Both the position numbers and the translations under genes were made by a program. From Candidatus Methylobacter favarea (GTDB taxonomy: Bacteria > Pseudomonadota > Gammaproteobacteria > Methylococcales > Methylomonadaceae): a stretch of DNA of 43,900 nt. The notes beneath the pieces were generated by a model. It ran no database searches. It had not been told where the DNA came from and saw nothing but the letters and a program-made list of their open reading frames with translations. The stretch covers positions 1 through 43,900 of the forward strand of contig NZ_CADCXN010000057.1 in the NCBI RefSeq assembly GCF_902806695.1, given 5' to 3'. Position 1 is the stretch's first letter, and each line of letters begins with the position of its first letter. Positions 33,173-39,760 of the stretch are shown here, piece by piece.

Positions 33173-33625
33173 ATGTCTTTGAATGATCAGCAAAAATTTT
33201 TAATTGATTCCGCCATTGAAGTTTTGGCCGGACTTTTCCAAAAAGGGGATTTACTGGCAACATCCCCTGATAGCGTAAAGAAATTTTGCCAGCTTCATCT
33301 TGGGCACTTGGAACACGAAGTTTTTGGGGTTTTGCTCCTGGATAATCAACATCGATTGATTGAGTTTGAAACTATGTTTCGCGGAACCATAGACGGCGCT
33401 AGTGTTTATCCTCGTGAGGTAGCAAAACAGGTTTTAAAATGCAATGCGGCGGCGGTAATTTTTTGTCACAATCATCCAAGTGGTATTTTAAGCGCGTCTG
33501 AGGCCGATAAACGCATTACGGATAAATTGAAGGAAGCGCTTAATTTATTCGACGTTCGCGTTCTCGATCATATTATCGTTTCTCATCTTGGTGCATTTAG
33601 TTTTGCAGAAAGCGGGCTTTTGTAG
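33173..33625 (+). CDS. RadC-like JAB/MPN-domain protein
   Basis: 150 residues containing the RadC JAB metal site: HNHPSG at 99-104 followed by S107/S109 and Asp112, with upstream Glu49. It lacks the N-terminal helix-hairpin-helix of chromosomal RadC, as usual for plasmid and phage versions. Proteins of this family are common in leading regions and defence-related islands; their biochemical role is unsettled despite the name. Expressed from leader L3 and closed by a strong terminator at 33638. Confidence 0.92.
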   Translation: MSLNDQQKFLIDSAIEVLAGLFQKGDLLATSPDSVKKFCQLHLGHLEHEVFGVLLLDNQHRLIEFETMFRGTIDGASVYPREVAKQVLKCNAAAVIFCHNHPSGILSASEADKRITDKLKEALNLFDVRVLDHIIVSHLGAFSFAESGLL

Positions 33626-33637
33626 ATAAGGTGGGAG

Positions 33638-33662
33638 AGGGGGCTATAAAGCCCCCTTTTTA
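33638..33662 (+). terminator. Rho-independent terminator after the radC-like gene
   Basis: AGGGGGC-tataaa-GCCCCCT followed by TTTT. It begins 13 bases after the stop. Confidence 0.92.
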
Positions 33663-33745
33663 TATTATGTTTAGATATGCGCATCTATCTTGTCAAAAAG
33701 CCTGAGAGAGCGGATTTTAATTAGTGATGATTGTGAGGGTTTATT

Positions 33746-34099
33746 ATGGAAAGTGTAGCTATTTATGATTTGGGCGGTTCATTACCGGCCTCCTTGGAGG
33801 CCTTTAGAAATAGGCCGTGCGCATTGCCGTTTAGTCATCCGGCGTATGTGCCGCCGACGCCGCAAGAAGTTGATCAATTGATAAAACTTAAAGGGTGGTC
33901 TCAAAGTGAATCTGCGGCGCTGGTGGGTGTTTCGTTCGGCAAAAAAGGATCGTCCACGATACGGAAATGGCGAGCTGACAAAGAGGCCGATATTGCGCGA
34001 CCTATTCCTTATTCGGCGTGGCGATTACTCCTTATTTATGCGGGTGTTGTGTCTGTTGATGATGGACTAGACGCGCTTACCAGGCTTAAAACCGGATGA
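33746..34099 (+). CDS. Helix-turn-helix DNA-binding protein, 117 aa
   Basis: ATG at 33746 with GAGGG upstream. Residues about 38-75 (PTPQEVDQLIKLKGWSQSES, AALVGVSFGKKGSSTIRKWR) form an XRE-like helix-turn-helix, and the C-terminus (RPIPYSAWRLLLIYAGVV) is a hydrophobic dimer-like helix. Similar small regulators occur near radC-like genes on plasmids and integrative elements. It lies alone between a terminator and leader L4, so it has its own promoter and could regulate leading-region genes; the target is unknown. Confidence 0.75.
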   Translation: MESVAIYDLGGSLPASLEAFRNRPCALPFSHPAYVPPTPQEVDQLIKLKGWSQSESAALVGVSFGKKGSSTIRKWRADKEADIARPIPYSAWRLLLIYAGVVSVDDGLDALTRLKTG

Positions 34100-34127
34100 G
34101 TATTAGAAGCATAAGGCGAGGGTGATT

Positions 34128-34260
34128 TATTTTATTTTGACAAGCGAAAAAGCTTGACGAGATAGGCAAAAATCAGGATAATAAATTCATGGTTTCGGGA
34201 AGCCTTGAAACCATCGAAGGCCGGGCAATTCCGCCAAGGCCACTTTGCCGGAGGTATCCG
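34128..34260 (+). promoter_or_regulatory. Repeated leader L4
   Basis: TTGACG (34154-34159), 17 bp, GATAAT (34177-34182), stem-loop at 34189-34214 in which one C-G pair of L1 is a G-T pair, then the conserved GGGCAATTCCGCC segment and TTTGCCGGAGGTATCCG with its ribosome site, as in L2. Confidence 0.85.
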
Positions 34261-34446
34261 ATGACAACTCAAGCACCAGATTTATTCGATTATGAATGGC
34301 TAGAAGACTCCAAAACCGGGCAATTTAGCCGTGTTGCTATTGGTAATGAAGATTCAACCTGGAGATGCAATACTTGCGGCCAGGGCGAGGCCGATCCGTA
34401 TGAGTATGGTTGCGACAACTGCGGCGCAGAAGCGGACGCCTACTAA
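34261..34446 (+). CDS. Small zinc-ribbon-like protein, 61 aa
   Basis: ATG at 34261, directly after GGAGG in leader L4. An acidic protein with paired CxxC motifs, CNTCGQ (about 36-41) and CDNCGA (about 51-56), which probably bind one zinc. No larger family recognised. It is one of the genes behind the repeated early leader, so a role in the first minutes after DNA entry (for example an anti-defence or regulatory factor) is a reasonable guess, not more. Confidence 0.75.
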   Translation: MTTQAPDLFDYEWLEDSKTGQFSRVAIGNEDSTWRCNTCGQGEADPYEYGCDNCGAEADAY

Positions 34447-34481
34447 TCAAGATTCTGCGAAAAGGGACTTTCGCAACATTT

Positions 34482-34530
34482 CAACAAAGGCCGGGCAATC
34501 CCGCCAGGGCCATTTTGCCGGAGGTATCCG
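34482..34530 (+). promoter_or_regulatory. Partial leader L5 (ribosome-site half only)
   Basis: Only the second half of the repeated leader is present: GGCCGGGCAATCCCGCC, then TTTGCCGGAGGTATCCG before the ATG. The promoter and first stem-loop are missing, so the gene is likely read from L4. Confidence 0.75.
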
Positions 34531-35019
34531 ATGTTTAAATTATTTCAGTCCAGCCAGAACTATGGCGCACATAAAAAACCTACCGAGTTTCACCCGGCAC
34601 CGCTAGAGGTGAAGGCGGCGCAGGATGCGTGTTTTATTGCGCCGTTTGTTTCCAAGGCGCAAGGGGCGGCGATTGCTAACGCACTACGCGGCGAGAACAA
34701 AGAACGTGTTATGACGCAAATTATTTCGACTGCCACCGTGATCGAAACAATGGCTATATCACCAGAACAAGCCGGGTTGAATGATCGAGCCACGGTATAT
34801 CTACACTATACATTGAGAAACTGGCATTGGTATATCACTGAGCGCGGCGGTGATGATAATAAGGTCTTTGGTTATGTGGTGCTAATTGGTGGCGGCCACG
34901 GGCGGGCGCATTTTATGGAAATTTCGATTAAAGCGTTACTTGCGCACGGTTGCACACTTGATTTGGCCTTTGCGCCTTGTTCGTTGTCCGAAGTGAAGCA
35001 ACTGTATCGCATTCATTAA
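34531..35019 (+). CDS. Leading-region hypothetical protein, possibly DUF2958-like, 162 aa
   Basis: ATG at 34531 behind the GGAGG of partial leader L5. Soluble protein. The C-terminal part (ATVYLHYTLRNWHWYITERG, VFGYVVLIGG, CTLDLAFAPCSLSEVKQLYR) resembles the layout of DUF2958 proteins, which are common on plasmids beside antirestriction genes, but I am not certain. It probably shares a transcript with the zinc-ribbon gene. A very long palindrome follows its stop. Confidence 0.7.
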   Translation: MFKLFQSSQNYGAHKKPTEFHPAPLEVKAAQDACFIAPFVSKAQGAAIANALRGENKERVMTQIISTATVIETMAISPEQAGLNDRATVYLHYTLRNWHWYITERGGDDNKVFGYVVLIGGGHGRAHFMEISIKALLAHGCTLDLAFAPCSLSEVKQLYRIH

Positions 35020-35053
35020 AGCAATAATTTTCGCGGGCGCGAAAATTATTGCA
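35020..35053. terminator. Long perfect palindrome with embedded 18-bp site
   Basis: GCAATAATTTTCGCG-GG-CGCGAAAATTATTGC: 15-bp arms around two bases. It contains TTTTCGCGGGCGCGAAAA (35028-35045). Placed just after the stop of the preceding gene, it may act as a hairpin terminator as well as a regulator binding site. Confidence 0.7.
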
Positions 35054-35170
35054 TTCGTTAAAACGACGATTTAAGTTGAAACAATTTGATATACTTTCTT
35101 AGCCATTATTTTGATGCAAAACACATCCGTTTATTATCGAAATGTGGTTTATTCGGAAAAGGGGATAATT

Positions 35171-35488
35171 ATGAGTGAATCATTAGCAGTTTATAGGGTT
35201 GCATCAGGCCAACTTAGCTTGCCGGGTATTTTTGAGCGGGCCTTTCAGCGTGTTAGCAGTGGGGCTATTGGTCGGGAAAGTCACGTTGTTGCGAATTTCG
35301 CCGCCACCGTGGTTGATTCGTCAAAAATCACTCTAGTACAGCTTTCGCAGTTATCCGACGACGACAAAGCGCTTTGTTTGTCGCTGATGGAGTATTGCTT
35401 GAATAACGATATAACCGAGGATCAGCGGAAGGCGGTTTTTAACGCCTTTGCACCGTTTGTTGATACACAGGCCAAAAAGAGACATTAA
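35171..35488 (+). CDS. Hypothetical protein preceding the resolvase, 105 aa
   Basis: ATG at 35171 after AAGGGGA. Soluble, helical (VYRVASGQLSLPGIFERAFQ, ALCLSLMEYCLNNDITEDQR); no family recognised. Its TAA stop is directly followed by the GTG start of the resolvase, so the two are translationally coupled and probably work together, as with small partners of plasmid multimer-resolution systems. An AT-rich stretch with TATACT (about 35090) upstream is the likely promoter. Confidence 0.72.
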   Translation: MSESLAVYRVASGQLSLPGIFERAFQRVSSGAIGRESHVVANFAATVVDSSKITLVQLSQLSDDDKALCLSLMEYCLNNDITEDQRKAVFNAFAPFVDTQAKKRH

Positions 35489-36115
35489 GTGCCTAAATAC
35501 TTTGGCTATTTACGGGTTTCGACTGACGGGCAAGATGTTGCGAGTCAGAAACTTGGTTTATTGGAATATGCGAATAAGCATGGGTTTGCCCCTATGGAGT
35601 TGATTGCCGAGACAGTTAGCCGGGCGACTGACTGGCAATCTCGTGAACTAGGCGGATTGTTAGATAGGGCGGAGCAGGGGGATGTTATTCTGACGCCGGA
35701 ATTTACGCGATTAGCGGCCACTCCCGGCCAGGTCTTCACATTTCTGGAGGCGGCCAGTAAAAAAGGGGTTATTGTACATATTACCAAAACCAACACCATC
35801 ATGGATGGATCGATGCAAAGCCAGTTATTGGCGTCTGTATTCTCAATGGCATCCATGATTGAGCTTTCGTTTATTCGAGCGAGAACAACGGAGGGGTTGC
35901 AGAGGGCAAGAAACGCCGGTAAGCGTCTTGGCCGCCCCGTGGGCAGCCAAGGGCGATTGAAATTGGACGATCAAGAGAACGTTATTCGTGGCTATCTTGC
36001 AATTGGCTTGCCTAAGCGCAAGATAGCGCTGGCTTTAGGCGTGTCTTACAATACATTGGCTCGATTCATTGAGCGAAAGAAACTTAAGGCCGGGCCTGAT
36101 CCGGGCGCAAATTAG
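35489..36115 (+). CDS. Plasmid serine resolvase (ParA/Pin type)
   Basis: 208 residues from a GTG start immediately after the upstream stop. Catalytic Ser11 lies in YLRVSTDGQD; ILTPEFTRLAATPGQVF, SVFSMASMIELSFIRARTTE and a GKRLGRPVGSQG linker to a C-terminal helix-turn-helix complete the fold. Such enzymes resolve plasmid dimers. It is unlike the two recombinases in the chromosomal flank, and I did not find an obvious crossover site beside it. Confidence 0.9.
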   Translation: MPKYFGYLRVSTDGQDVASQKLGLLEYANKHGFAPMELIAETVSRATDWQSRELGGLLDRAEQGDVILTPEFTRLAATPGQVFTFLEAASKKGVIVHITKTNTIMDGSMQSQLLASVFSMASMIELSFIRARTTEGLQRARNAGKRLGRPVGSQGRLKLDDQENVIRGYLAIGLPKRKIALALGVSYNTLARFIERKKLKAGPDPGAN

Positions 36116-36123
36116 GAGGCGTT

Positions 36124-36507
36124 ATGACCGACAATCGTAATAATGTTGTGAAGTTCCCGCAGGGGAAAAAGGCGGCGCCTGTTGCCCCGCTCGATACTTC
36201 CAAAATAAAACAAGCAATCATTCCCAGGGGTTCGACTGTTAAAGCGGTTCTGGCATGGCTCTGGCTGATTGTAAGGTTGCCGGTCTTTCTAGTGATGTAC
36301 TGGCTACGGTTGCCGGTGATCTTTTTGTGTAATCTGGTATCCGTGCCGCTGTTGCTGGTTTGGTTATTTGCATGGTATGCGTTTCCCGATAAACCTCACA
36401 TGGTTTGGAGTTTTGGCATTATGAGTTTTCTGGCCTTCGCTATTGCATGGCTATATGACTTTGTTTTGATGGCAATATCGCCACAAGACATGTTTAGGTC
36501 GCTTTAG
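36124..36507 (+). CDS. Membrane protein, KleE-like, 127 aa
   Basis: ATG at 36124 behind GGAGGC. The N-terminus NVVKFPQGKKAAPVAP resembles that of KleE of IncP plasmids (NVIKFPKP). Two or three membrane segments follow (about 43-60, 63-82 and 93-115). KleE belongs to the kor-regulated stable-inheritance genes, which suits a plasmid with a KorA/KorB-like block. The similarity is short, so the name is tentative; the membrane topology is clear. Confidence 0.65.
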   Translation: MTDNRNNVVKFPQGKKAAPVAPLDTSKIKQAIIPRGSTVKAVLAWLWLIVRLPVFLVMYWLRLPVIFLCNLVSVPLLLVWLFAWYAFPDKPHMVWSFGIMSFLAFAIAWLYDFVLMAISPQDMFRSL

Positions 36508-36536
36508 GCTGGCGAACCCCAAAATCAAAAAAACAA

Positions 36537-36608
36537 GATTTGTCCACATCGATTCGCGGGGGGGCTTTCCATTCTGCCCCCGAAAAAGCGAATCGTTGTG
36601 GGCAAATC
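36537..36608. terminator. Large imperfect hairpin between convergent transcripts
   Basis: Arms of 21 bases (36537-36557 and 36588-36608, two mismatches) enclose a second stem GGGGGGC...GCCCCC. It lies between the plus-strand leading region and the minus-strand stb/CRISPR unit, where a two-way terminator is expected. T-runs are weak, so a single-strand structure role is also possible. Confidence 0.55.
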
Positions 36609-36652
36609 GTCCTCCTTATTGGTGACGGTATTCGCTCGGTGCCGCTGCTGGT

Positions 36653-36742
36653 TGATTCACCCCCACGGGCGTGGGGAACATAAGCGGACCATTCTGGCCG
36701 ACCGTGCCGCTACCGGTTCATCCCCACGGGCGTGGGGAACAT
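36653..36742 (-). CRISPR. Type I-E CRISPR mini-array: two repeats, one 32-bp spacer
   Basis: Two 29-bp repeats (36653-36681 and 36714-36742) share 26 of 29 bases; on the minus strand each begins ATGTTCCCCACGCCCGTGGG, the classic type I-E repeat with a CCCCAC/GTGGGG stem. The spacer is 36682-36713, exactly 32 bp, giving the 61-bp pitch of type I-E arrays. The three changes are at the GAACCG end of the left repeat, as expected for the terminal repeat, so the array reads on the minus strand. There are no cas genes in the window. It lies 47 bases after the stop of the minus-strand stbC-like gene. Confidence 0.88.
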
Positions 36743-36788
36743 ACTCTATTTATTCCGCATTTGCCGCCGCCGTTCCACGGGCGGCCTG

Positions 36789-37247
36789 TCACAAACCATT
36801 TATTAGCCATACCGTGGCGCATGATGCGATTATTGCTGTAAACGCATGCTCGAAAAGCCTTATCCACGTGGATCGTCGGAATTCCTTTGCCGCCGCCCTT
36901 AGTGATTTACCCAAGTCCGCCGCTTTATCCGATGCTTCGGACCGGAAGGCCATTCGCGCGGCTTCTTGCATGGCCGCGCGTTGATCTTCGGTTGTTTTGC
37001 TATACACTTCGACGGTTTTGCGTTCGAGGTATTCAGTTAATTCCGTCTTTGCTTGTTCGGTGAATGCCGTTACTGCCATCCGGTATCTATCCCCGGCGTC
37101 TTCAAGCGTTTTAATGCTTTCTGTTAAGCTGGTTTCCGCCCCGGACACCAGGGCGGGTAATGCCTCGACACGCGCAAGGAGCTGATCCAGGTCGCCTAGT
37201 GCCTCCGCAATTAACGCTTCTCGTGCTGTTCGCGGGCCTTTGTTCAT
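36789..37247 (-). CDS. stbC: StbC-like coiled-coil membrane-anchored protein
   Basis: 152 residues: helical coiled coil (about 20-125) and one C-terminal membrane segment (LFEHAFTAIIASCATVWLIN, about 131-150). It is the third gene of a minus-strand operon after StbA- and StbB-like genes, 8 bases after the stbB stop. That order next to oriT matches stbABC of R388-type plasmids, where StbC function is unclear. The CRISPR mini-array follows within 50 bases and could be part of the same transcript. Confidence 0.75.
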   Translation of the reverse strand: MNKGPRTAREALIAEALGDLDQLLARVEALPALVSGAETSLTESIKTLEDAGDRYRMAVTAFTEQAKTELTEYLERKTVEVYSKTTEDQRAAMQEAARMAFRSEASDKAADLGKSLRAAAKEFRRSTWIRLFEHAFTAIIASCATVWLINGL

Positions 37248-37255
37248 TGCGATGC

Positions 37256-37963
37256 CTATTTGAACAGTATTTTAAAGACTGCATCCAGATTCTTGTTTGC
37301 GGTCGTTGCTAAGCGTTTTAAGGCGACCATTTTAATGCAGAAATCCTTTTCGTCCTCGTTTGTTGCTTCCCGGAGCCTTGCGCGGTAATCGGTTTCGTCT
37401 GCGGTTATGTCGCCAAGGGACTTGCCGACTGCTTTCAACCGTTCGAACACTTCGTTTGAGTAAATCACCGATTCTGGTTTAACGATGAATGACTTTTCTG
37501 ATTCGGCCAGGCCGAACAGTGCTGCGAACTCGTCTGTTACCGACTCATCAACCTCGACTTTATTGAATACCATCCGTATCCGCTTTTTGTCGATGCCGAT
37601 TTTTTGTAATGCGCGGATCGTGTTCACAGTATCCGCTTGGACTTTCTTTTCTTTTACTGCGGGCACTACGAAAAAATCGAACTCTTCATGTGATCCATCG
37701 TACTGCTGCATTAGTTTTAGAAAATCCTCAACATTGGATGCCCCTACATCAACGATTGCGGTATCAAGTGGCATGATTTCATCGATCAGTTCGCCGAACT
37801 TCTTACCTTTCATTTTTTCCACTTCGAGGCCGTCCGCGTCCGCTCCCATGTTGATTGATTCAATTGAGTAGATTTGCGCGTCACCCATGCGAGGTTTTAA
37901 TAAATGCCCGGCCACGGTGGTTTTGCCAACGTTGCCACTGAAATTTAATACTGCTACTTTCAT
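37256..37963 (-). CDS. stbB: StbB-like ParA-superfamily ATPase
   Basis: 235 residues. The N-terminus VAVLNFSGNVGKTTVAGHLL carries a Walker A of form GNVGKTT (9-15), and TAIVDVGASNVEDF is the Walker A' / B region. This lacks the double-lysine KGGVGKT of standard ParA, as in the StbB family. In R388, StbB is needed for conjugation and affects plasmid positioning. Its start overlaps the stbA stop by four bases. Confidence 0.88.
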   Translation of the reverse strand: MKVAVLNFSGNVGKTTVAGHLLKPRMGDAQIYSIESINMGADADGLEVEKMKGKKFGELIDEIMPLDTAIVDVGASNVEDFLKLMQQYDGSHEEFDFFVVPAVKEKKVQADTVNTIRALQKIGIDKKRIRMVFNKVEVDESVTDEFAALFGLAESEKSFIVKPESVIYSNEVFERLKAVGKSLGDITADETDYRARLREATNEDEKDFCIKMVALKRLATTANKNLDAVFKILFK

Positions 37964-38397
37964 TTCTTGCTCCTTTTTCCAAATTTGGCTAATGCCGCGA
38001 GATCGGGTGTATTCCCGATGATTTCATCTAAATCGGCTGGATTGCTTGAACCTACTACGGTCGGTTCGGTGTTCTCTTCTGCTGGAGGTGTTACCGGCGC
38101 TGATGCTGGCTTTGTCAGTTTGGCTTTTCCCGTTACCCCTTTGCCGCGTTGTTTTCGTATTCGTTTGAGTGTTGTTGCGAATGTTGCCATTGAAATATCG
38201 AGGCCGTTTTGTTGCAGCACATCAACCACGGTTGCCCGCCGTACACCTGCCGCCAGGGCGGTTTCCACGTCTTCTATTACGTCTCGTAATCGTGCTGCTT
38301 TTGAGCGATGTTTATCATCACTGGCAAGCGCCCGGAGTTTTTGGGTGATTGCGTTTTTGTCCATTCTATAGGCTTGGTATGTTGTTAGCGTCCTCAT
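37960..38397 (-). CDS. stbA: StbA-like DNA-binding protein
   Basis: 145 residues from the ATG at 38397 behind AAGGG (a longer TTG-initiated form from 38424 is possible). The N-terminal 80 residues (KNAITQKLRALASDDKHRSK, AAGVRRATVVDVLQQNGLDI, MATFATTLKRIRKQR) look like a winged-helix DNA-binding domain; a Pro/Ala linker and short tail follow. StbA of R388 binds direct repeats between its gene and oriT and controls segregation and transfer. Repeated GTACC words lie upstream here, between this gene and the nic site and beyond. Confidence 0.82.
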   Translation of the reverse strand: MRTLTTYQAYRMDKNAITQKLRALASDDKHRSKAARLRDVIEDVETALAAGVRRATVVDVLQQNGLDISMATFATTLKRIRKQRGKGVTGKAKLTKPASAPVTPPAEENTEPTVVGSSNPADLDEIIGNTPDLAALAKFGKRSKK

Positions 38398-38454
38398 TAT
38401 GTACCCTTTTTGCTCTCTATTCAACGTCTCTTATCATCCTTTTGTATAAAATGT

Positions 38455-38600
38455 GTATGGCACTTGTGCCATACGTGTTCTTTATACGTACCATTTGCGT
38501 ACCACAAATGTTAAAAAGAAAGAGGGGGGTTGGGACTAGGGCAGGATAGGCATTCATGCCGCAGTCTGGTACACTATGTACCATAATGTACCCTTTTACC
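38455..38600 (-). other. Origin of transfer (oriT) with IncP-like nic site
   Basis: On the minus strand CCTATCCTG/CCC (38550 to 38539) matches the IncP nic consensus, with cleavage between 38542 and 38541. Beside it is the dyad GGCAT-tc-ATGCC (38549-38560). A perfect dyad GTATGGCAC-tt-GTGCCATAC lies at 38455-38474, and GTACC words at 38488, 38499, 38578 and 38588 with an inverted one at 38567; these are candidate StbA or accessory-protein sites. The transferred strand is the minus strand, moving toward lower coordinates. It lies between stbA and the mobC/relaxase genes, as expected. Confidence 0.82.
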
Positions 38601-38638
38601 CCCCCCTTTTTTTTCTCTTTATTTGTGGAGCAAACGGT

Positions 38639-39010
38639 ATGAGCGTGATAACAGACGTTGAGGTATTGGCCGACCAATTGCCCGCATTGATTGCGGCGCA
38701 AAAAGCGGAGCTGATGGTTAAACAAAATGAAATGAATGCCTTGAAACAAGCGGGACTCATATACGCCAATGAACATTGGCGCTCAGGCAAATACCTGTAC
38801 CTGATTTACCCAAGCAAGGACGGACAGCGAGAACGTAAATATGTTGGCGCGGACCCGGCCAAGATTGATGAGGCGAAGGCCTCTATTCGGCGGGCGAAGG
38901 AATATGATCGACTTGCGGCGGAGCTGATGGTTATCGAACAGGCATTATTAAACGGACGTATGCGGTTGCGTGATGCTGTTTCGTGTCTATCTGGAAAACG
39001 CCAGTGGTGA
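38639..39010 (+). CDS. Conserved hypothetical protein next to oriT, 123 aa
   Basis: ATG at 38639 after GGAG. Two helical regions (VLADQLPALIAAQKAELMVK and RRAKEYDRLAAELMVIEQAL) flank a central beta-type segment resembling a small DNA-binding beta hairpin (HWRSGKYLYLIYPSKDGQRE, RKYVGADPAKI). I do not recognise a named family. It starts within 100 bases of nic and faces the mob genes, so it may be a relaxosome accessory or its regulator. An upstream run of C and T (38600-38620) precedes its ribosome site. Confidence 0.72.
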   Translation: MSVITDVEVLADQLPALIAAQKAELMVKQNEMNALKQAGLIYANEHWRSGKYLYLIYPSKDGQRERKYVGADPAKIDEAKASIRRAKEYDRLAAELMVIEQALLNGRMRLRDAVSCLSGKRQW

Positions 39011-39045
39011 CAATCCAGGTGCATCGATCGCCAGGCCTTGTCACC
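39006..39045 (-). repeat. GGTGACA/TGTCACC module B, inverted copy
   Basis: Reverse complement of 32591-32630 with a few changes in the interior. It overlaps the last codons of the preceding gene. Confidence 0.8.
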
Positions 39046-39065
39046 ATGCGCCGGTATCAGCAAAT

Positions 39066-39219
39066 GGTGACAGATTCGCGCGGCCAGGCACGGGGATCTG
39101 TCATCACTCGGCGGCTTGGTGACAGCGACCGCCCGGCGCTGGTCCCGATCCGGGCGCAGCCTGTCACCAGTGCGGCACTGGTGACACGGCCAGCTCGCCG
39201 GCGTCCGGATTTTGTCACC
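39066..39219 (-). repeat. GGTGACA/TGTCACC modular repeat, copy 3 (inverted)
   Basis: Reverse complement of blocks A1 and A2, 154 bp, with the perfect central dyad TGTCACCAGTG-cgg-CACTGGTGACA. It fills the gap before mobC and is in the opposite orientation to the other two copies, on the other side of nic. Confidence 0.85.
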
Positions 39220-39235
39220 AATACGAGGGCTTATT

Positions 39236-39760
39236 ATGGCTGTACTAAAAACAACTGTTGATAATGATACTAAAGAGCGGTTTCATGAGATTGCCTTATC
39301 TCAAGGAATGACCGAAGCAGAGTTATTGCGGTCTGTTGTGTTAATGTTGGTTGATCAGCAAGAGGTAAGCGCCGATGCTATTGTGCTTCGCCCCGATAAC
39401 ACAAAATCTAGCCGTATTACCGTTGGCATACCGGGTTTTTTGGTGGATGCGGTTAAGACGCGAGCCAGCTCTAAGGGTATGGCCGTTAGCCGGTGGGTGG
39501 CGGCCTTGGTGCAATCGAATGTTACCGGTCAGCCTGTCATGACCGACAAAGAGCTTCTGGCATTACAAGCCAGCGGTCGCGAGTTGGCGGCCATTGGCCG
39601 CAACGTCAACCAGATAGCCAAAGCGTTAAATATTGCCTTTGAAGATACCGACCGGGTGAAACTCAAGTTGTTATCCGAATTGAGCCAGGTTATTGATGAT
39701 AACCGGTCTGTGATTCGTGCTTTAGTGCGAACCAGTCAAAATGCGTGGGATGCGGACTAA
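39236..39760 (+). CDS. mobC: MobC-like relaxosome accessory protein
   Basis: 174 residues from the ATG at 39236 with GAGGG upstream. The N-terminal part (DNDTKERFHEIALSQGMTEA) looks like a ribbon-helix-helix. The C-terminal block (DKELLALQASGRELAAIGRN, then VNQIAKALN) is the conserved MobC motif. MobC proteins help open oriT for the relaxase. Its stop overlaps the relaxase start (TAATG), so translation is coupled. Confidence 0.9.
   Translation: MAVLKTTVDNDTKERFHEIALSQGMTEAELLRSVVLMLVDQQEVSADAIVLRPDNTKSSRITVGIPGFLVDAVKTRASSKGMAVSRWVAALVQSNVTGQPVMTDKELLALQASGRELAAIGRNVNQIAKALNIAFEDTDRVKLKLLSELSQVIDDNRSVIRALVRTSQNAWDAD

Noticed and set aside
36598-36984. Open frame of 128 codons on the plus strand
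   Set aside because: It reads through the CRISPR repeats (peptides such as SSPRAWGT and HPHGRGE are a known false-gene signature of type I-E arrays) and then antisense to the stbC-like gene.
36100-38450. Cas genes next to the CRISPR unit
   Set aside because: All neighbouring genes have other identities (resolvase, KleE-like, StbA/B/C). No Cas motif was found anywhere in the window.
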